DNA of 64,000 nt from Rhynchopus sp. YZ270_cl-10 (Eukaryota > Euglenozoa > Diplonemea > Diplonemida > Diplonemidae), in contig OZ037915.1 of NCBI GenBank assembly GCA_964035575.1, positions 558,001 through 622,000 on the forward strand. The letters run 5' to 3'. Shown here one piece after another: positions 62,760-64,000 of this stretch. The number at the start of each line of letters is the position of its first letter. The first letter of the stretch is position 1. The translations under genes were made by a program, and so were the position numbers. A model generated the notes under the pieces. That model saw only the letters and a program-made list of their open reading frames with translations, was not told the origin of the DNA and did not search any database.

Positions 62760-64000
62760 TTTCTTTTGAATTAAACATAAAAGGCACTCTGTATCCAAAA
62801 ACAAGGGGGACAAAAATAAATTTTTGTGTTGGGGTGGGTGGGAGTGTTTTTCGCGTAAAAGGTAAGATTAAAAGTAAAAGAAAATGATGTAACACATCGA
62901 GTAGCCGTGGTCCATTTGGAATTTACATAGCTACATACAGACTGTACGTAACGCATGTAACAGAGAGGGCGAGGGGTTTTTTAAATATAAAAGAAAAATT
63001 CTCTTTATTTAAAAAATAAAAGGCACTCCGTATCCAAAAACAAGGGGGGTAAAAATAAATTTTTGTGTTGGGGGTGGGTGGGAGTGTTTTTCGCTAAAAT
63101 AGGATTAAAAGTAAAAAGAAAAGAAAAGAAAAGTTTATAAGATGACCCTAAGCCTCTCGTGCTTAGTCACCTTATCACAGCTGCGCTGGCTTCCACAAGT
63201 TTGTTGTCAGGGATGATGTCATTTCCCCAACCGGAATTCGTAATTTTGGCACGTAGAAAATGATGTAAAACATCGAGTAGCCGTGGTCCATTTGGAATTT
63301 ACATAGATACATACAGACTGTACGTAACACATGTAACAGAGAGGGCGAGGGGTTTTTTTAAATATAAAAGAAAAATTCTCTTTATTTAAAAATAAAAGGC
63401 ACTATGTATCCAAAAACAAGGGGGCAAAAATATATTTATGTGTTGGGGTGGGTGGGAGTGTTTTTCGCGTAAAAGGTAGGATTAAAAGTAAAAAGAAAAT
63501 GATGTAACACATCGAGTAGCCGTGGTCCATTTGGAATTTACATAGCTACATACAGACTGTACATAACACATGTAACAGAGAGGGCGAGGGGTTTTTTTAA
63601 ATATAAAAGAAAAATTCTCTTTATTTAAAAAATAAAAGGCACTCTGTATCCAAAAACAAGGGGATGTCTGGGGACAAAAAATAAAGTTTTGTGTTGGGGT
63701 GGGTGGGAGTGTTTTTCGCGTAAAAGGTAGGATTAAAAGTAAAAAGAAAATGATGTAACACATCGAGTAGCCGTGGTCCATTTGGAATTTACATAGCTAC
63801 ATACAGACTGTACATAACACATGTAACAGAGAGGGCGAGGGGTTTTTTTAAATATAAAAGAAAAATTCTCTTTATTTAAAAAATAAAAGGCACTCTGTAT
63901 CCAAAAACAAGGGGATGTCTGGGGACAAAAAATAAAGTTTTGTGTTGGGGTGGGTGGGAGTGTTTTTCGCGTAAAAGGTAGGATTAAAAGTAAAAAGAAA
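62760..64000. repeat. Tandem array, unit about 240-250 bp, at least five units
   Basis: Landmark CATCGAGTAGCCGTGGTCCA recurs near 62,895, 63,271, 63,510 and 63,761; TTTGTGTTGGGG recurs in each unit. Units differ by single bases and small indels. The second is lengthened by a 132-bp insert with hairpin A11. The array continues beyond the window. Confidence 0.9.
63123..63254 (-). mobile_element. 132-bp insertion carrying hairpin A11, with AGAAAA duplication
   Basis: Relative to the other array units, 132 bases are added between two AGAAAA words (63,117-63,122; 63,255-63,260). The insert starts with GAAAA units, then TTTATAAGATGACCCTAAGC and CTCTCGTGCTTAGTCACCTT (consensus hairpin), then about 80 bases ending TTTTGGCACGT. 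Read on the minus strand it has a body, the hairpin, and a (CTTTT)n tail, SINE-like in layout. Confidence 0.7.

Larger units (their letters stand above)
61438..64000. other. Final 2.6 kb: U block, TIR element with satellite, tandem array
   Basis: U4 (61,498-61,975), the TIR element 61,978-62,680 with a 7-bp satellite inside, then a tandem array from about 62,760 to the window end. No gene seen. Confidence 0.7.

Overview
The window is protist nuclear DNA. Genes are interrupted by GT-AG introns, a ubiquitin-S27a fusion and a WDR92 (ciliary dynein-assembly factor) gene are present, and gaps are T-rich and loaded with small repeats. WDR92 suggests a flagellate. Every gene I can support, 18 in all plus one orphan pair of exons, reads on the minus strand, and most start codons lie just downstream of a CAG that could be a splice acceptor. 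Together this recalls the one-directional, trans-spliced gene clusters of Euglenozoa (perhaps a diplonemid, since cis introns are common), but I cannot prove that lineage and no spliced-leader gene was seen.

Layout by coordinate. 1-5.1 kb: a secreted GH5 cellulase cut by the window edge, ubiquitin-S27a, and a coiled-coil protein. 5.4-7.7 kb: two terminal-inverted-repeat (TIR) elements and small repeats. 8-12 kb: a DUF4197 protein and an unrecognised 770-residue protein. 12.7-20 kb: two tandem PAP2 lipid phosphatases sharing an intron position, then a four-exon BMT5-like rRNA methyltransferase. 21-25 kb: two ubiquitin-like/leucine-rich-repeat (LRR) genes. 25-33 kb: a hAT-type MITE, WDR92 (four exons) and a small SAM methyltransferase. 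33-40.3 kb: one 2,402-residue protein with fibronectin-III-like domains. 40.5-43.2 kb: LRR genes 3 and 4. 43.2-55 kb: a transposon and palindrome graveyard holding two orphan exons. 55-61.5 kb: LRR genes 5 to 7. 61.9-64 kb: a TIR element containing a 7-bp satellite, then a tandem array of about 240 bp units.

The most distinctive system is the seven-member LRR family. Each protein has a nearly invariant N-terminal ubiquitin-like domain, a variable number (5 to 18) of 25-residue BspA-type LRRs encoded by 75-bp DNA units, and a C-terminal basic stretch ending in CVCM or CVLM, which is a CaaX-type prenylation signal. This predicts a membrane-tethered cytosolic recognition family that diversifies by repeat shuffling. 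The second is a set of short hairpin-forming repeats (families A and B), all in gene orientation, several of them inside introns proved by exon joining. One copy has been inserted into a satellite array, and one pair has been duplicated as a block from an intron to a distant site.

Exon-intron structures were worked out by reading frames and family conservation by eye. Family assignments rest on motifs, not on database searches.
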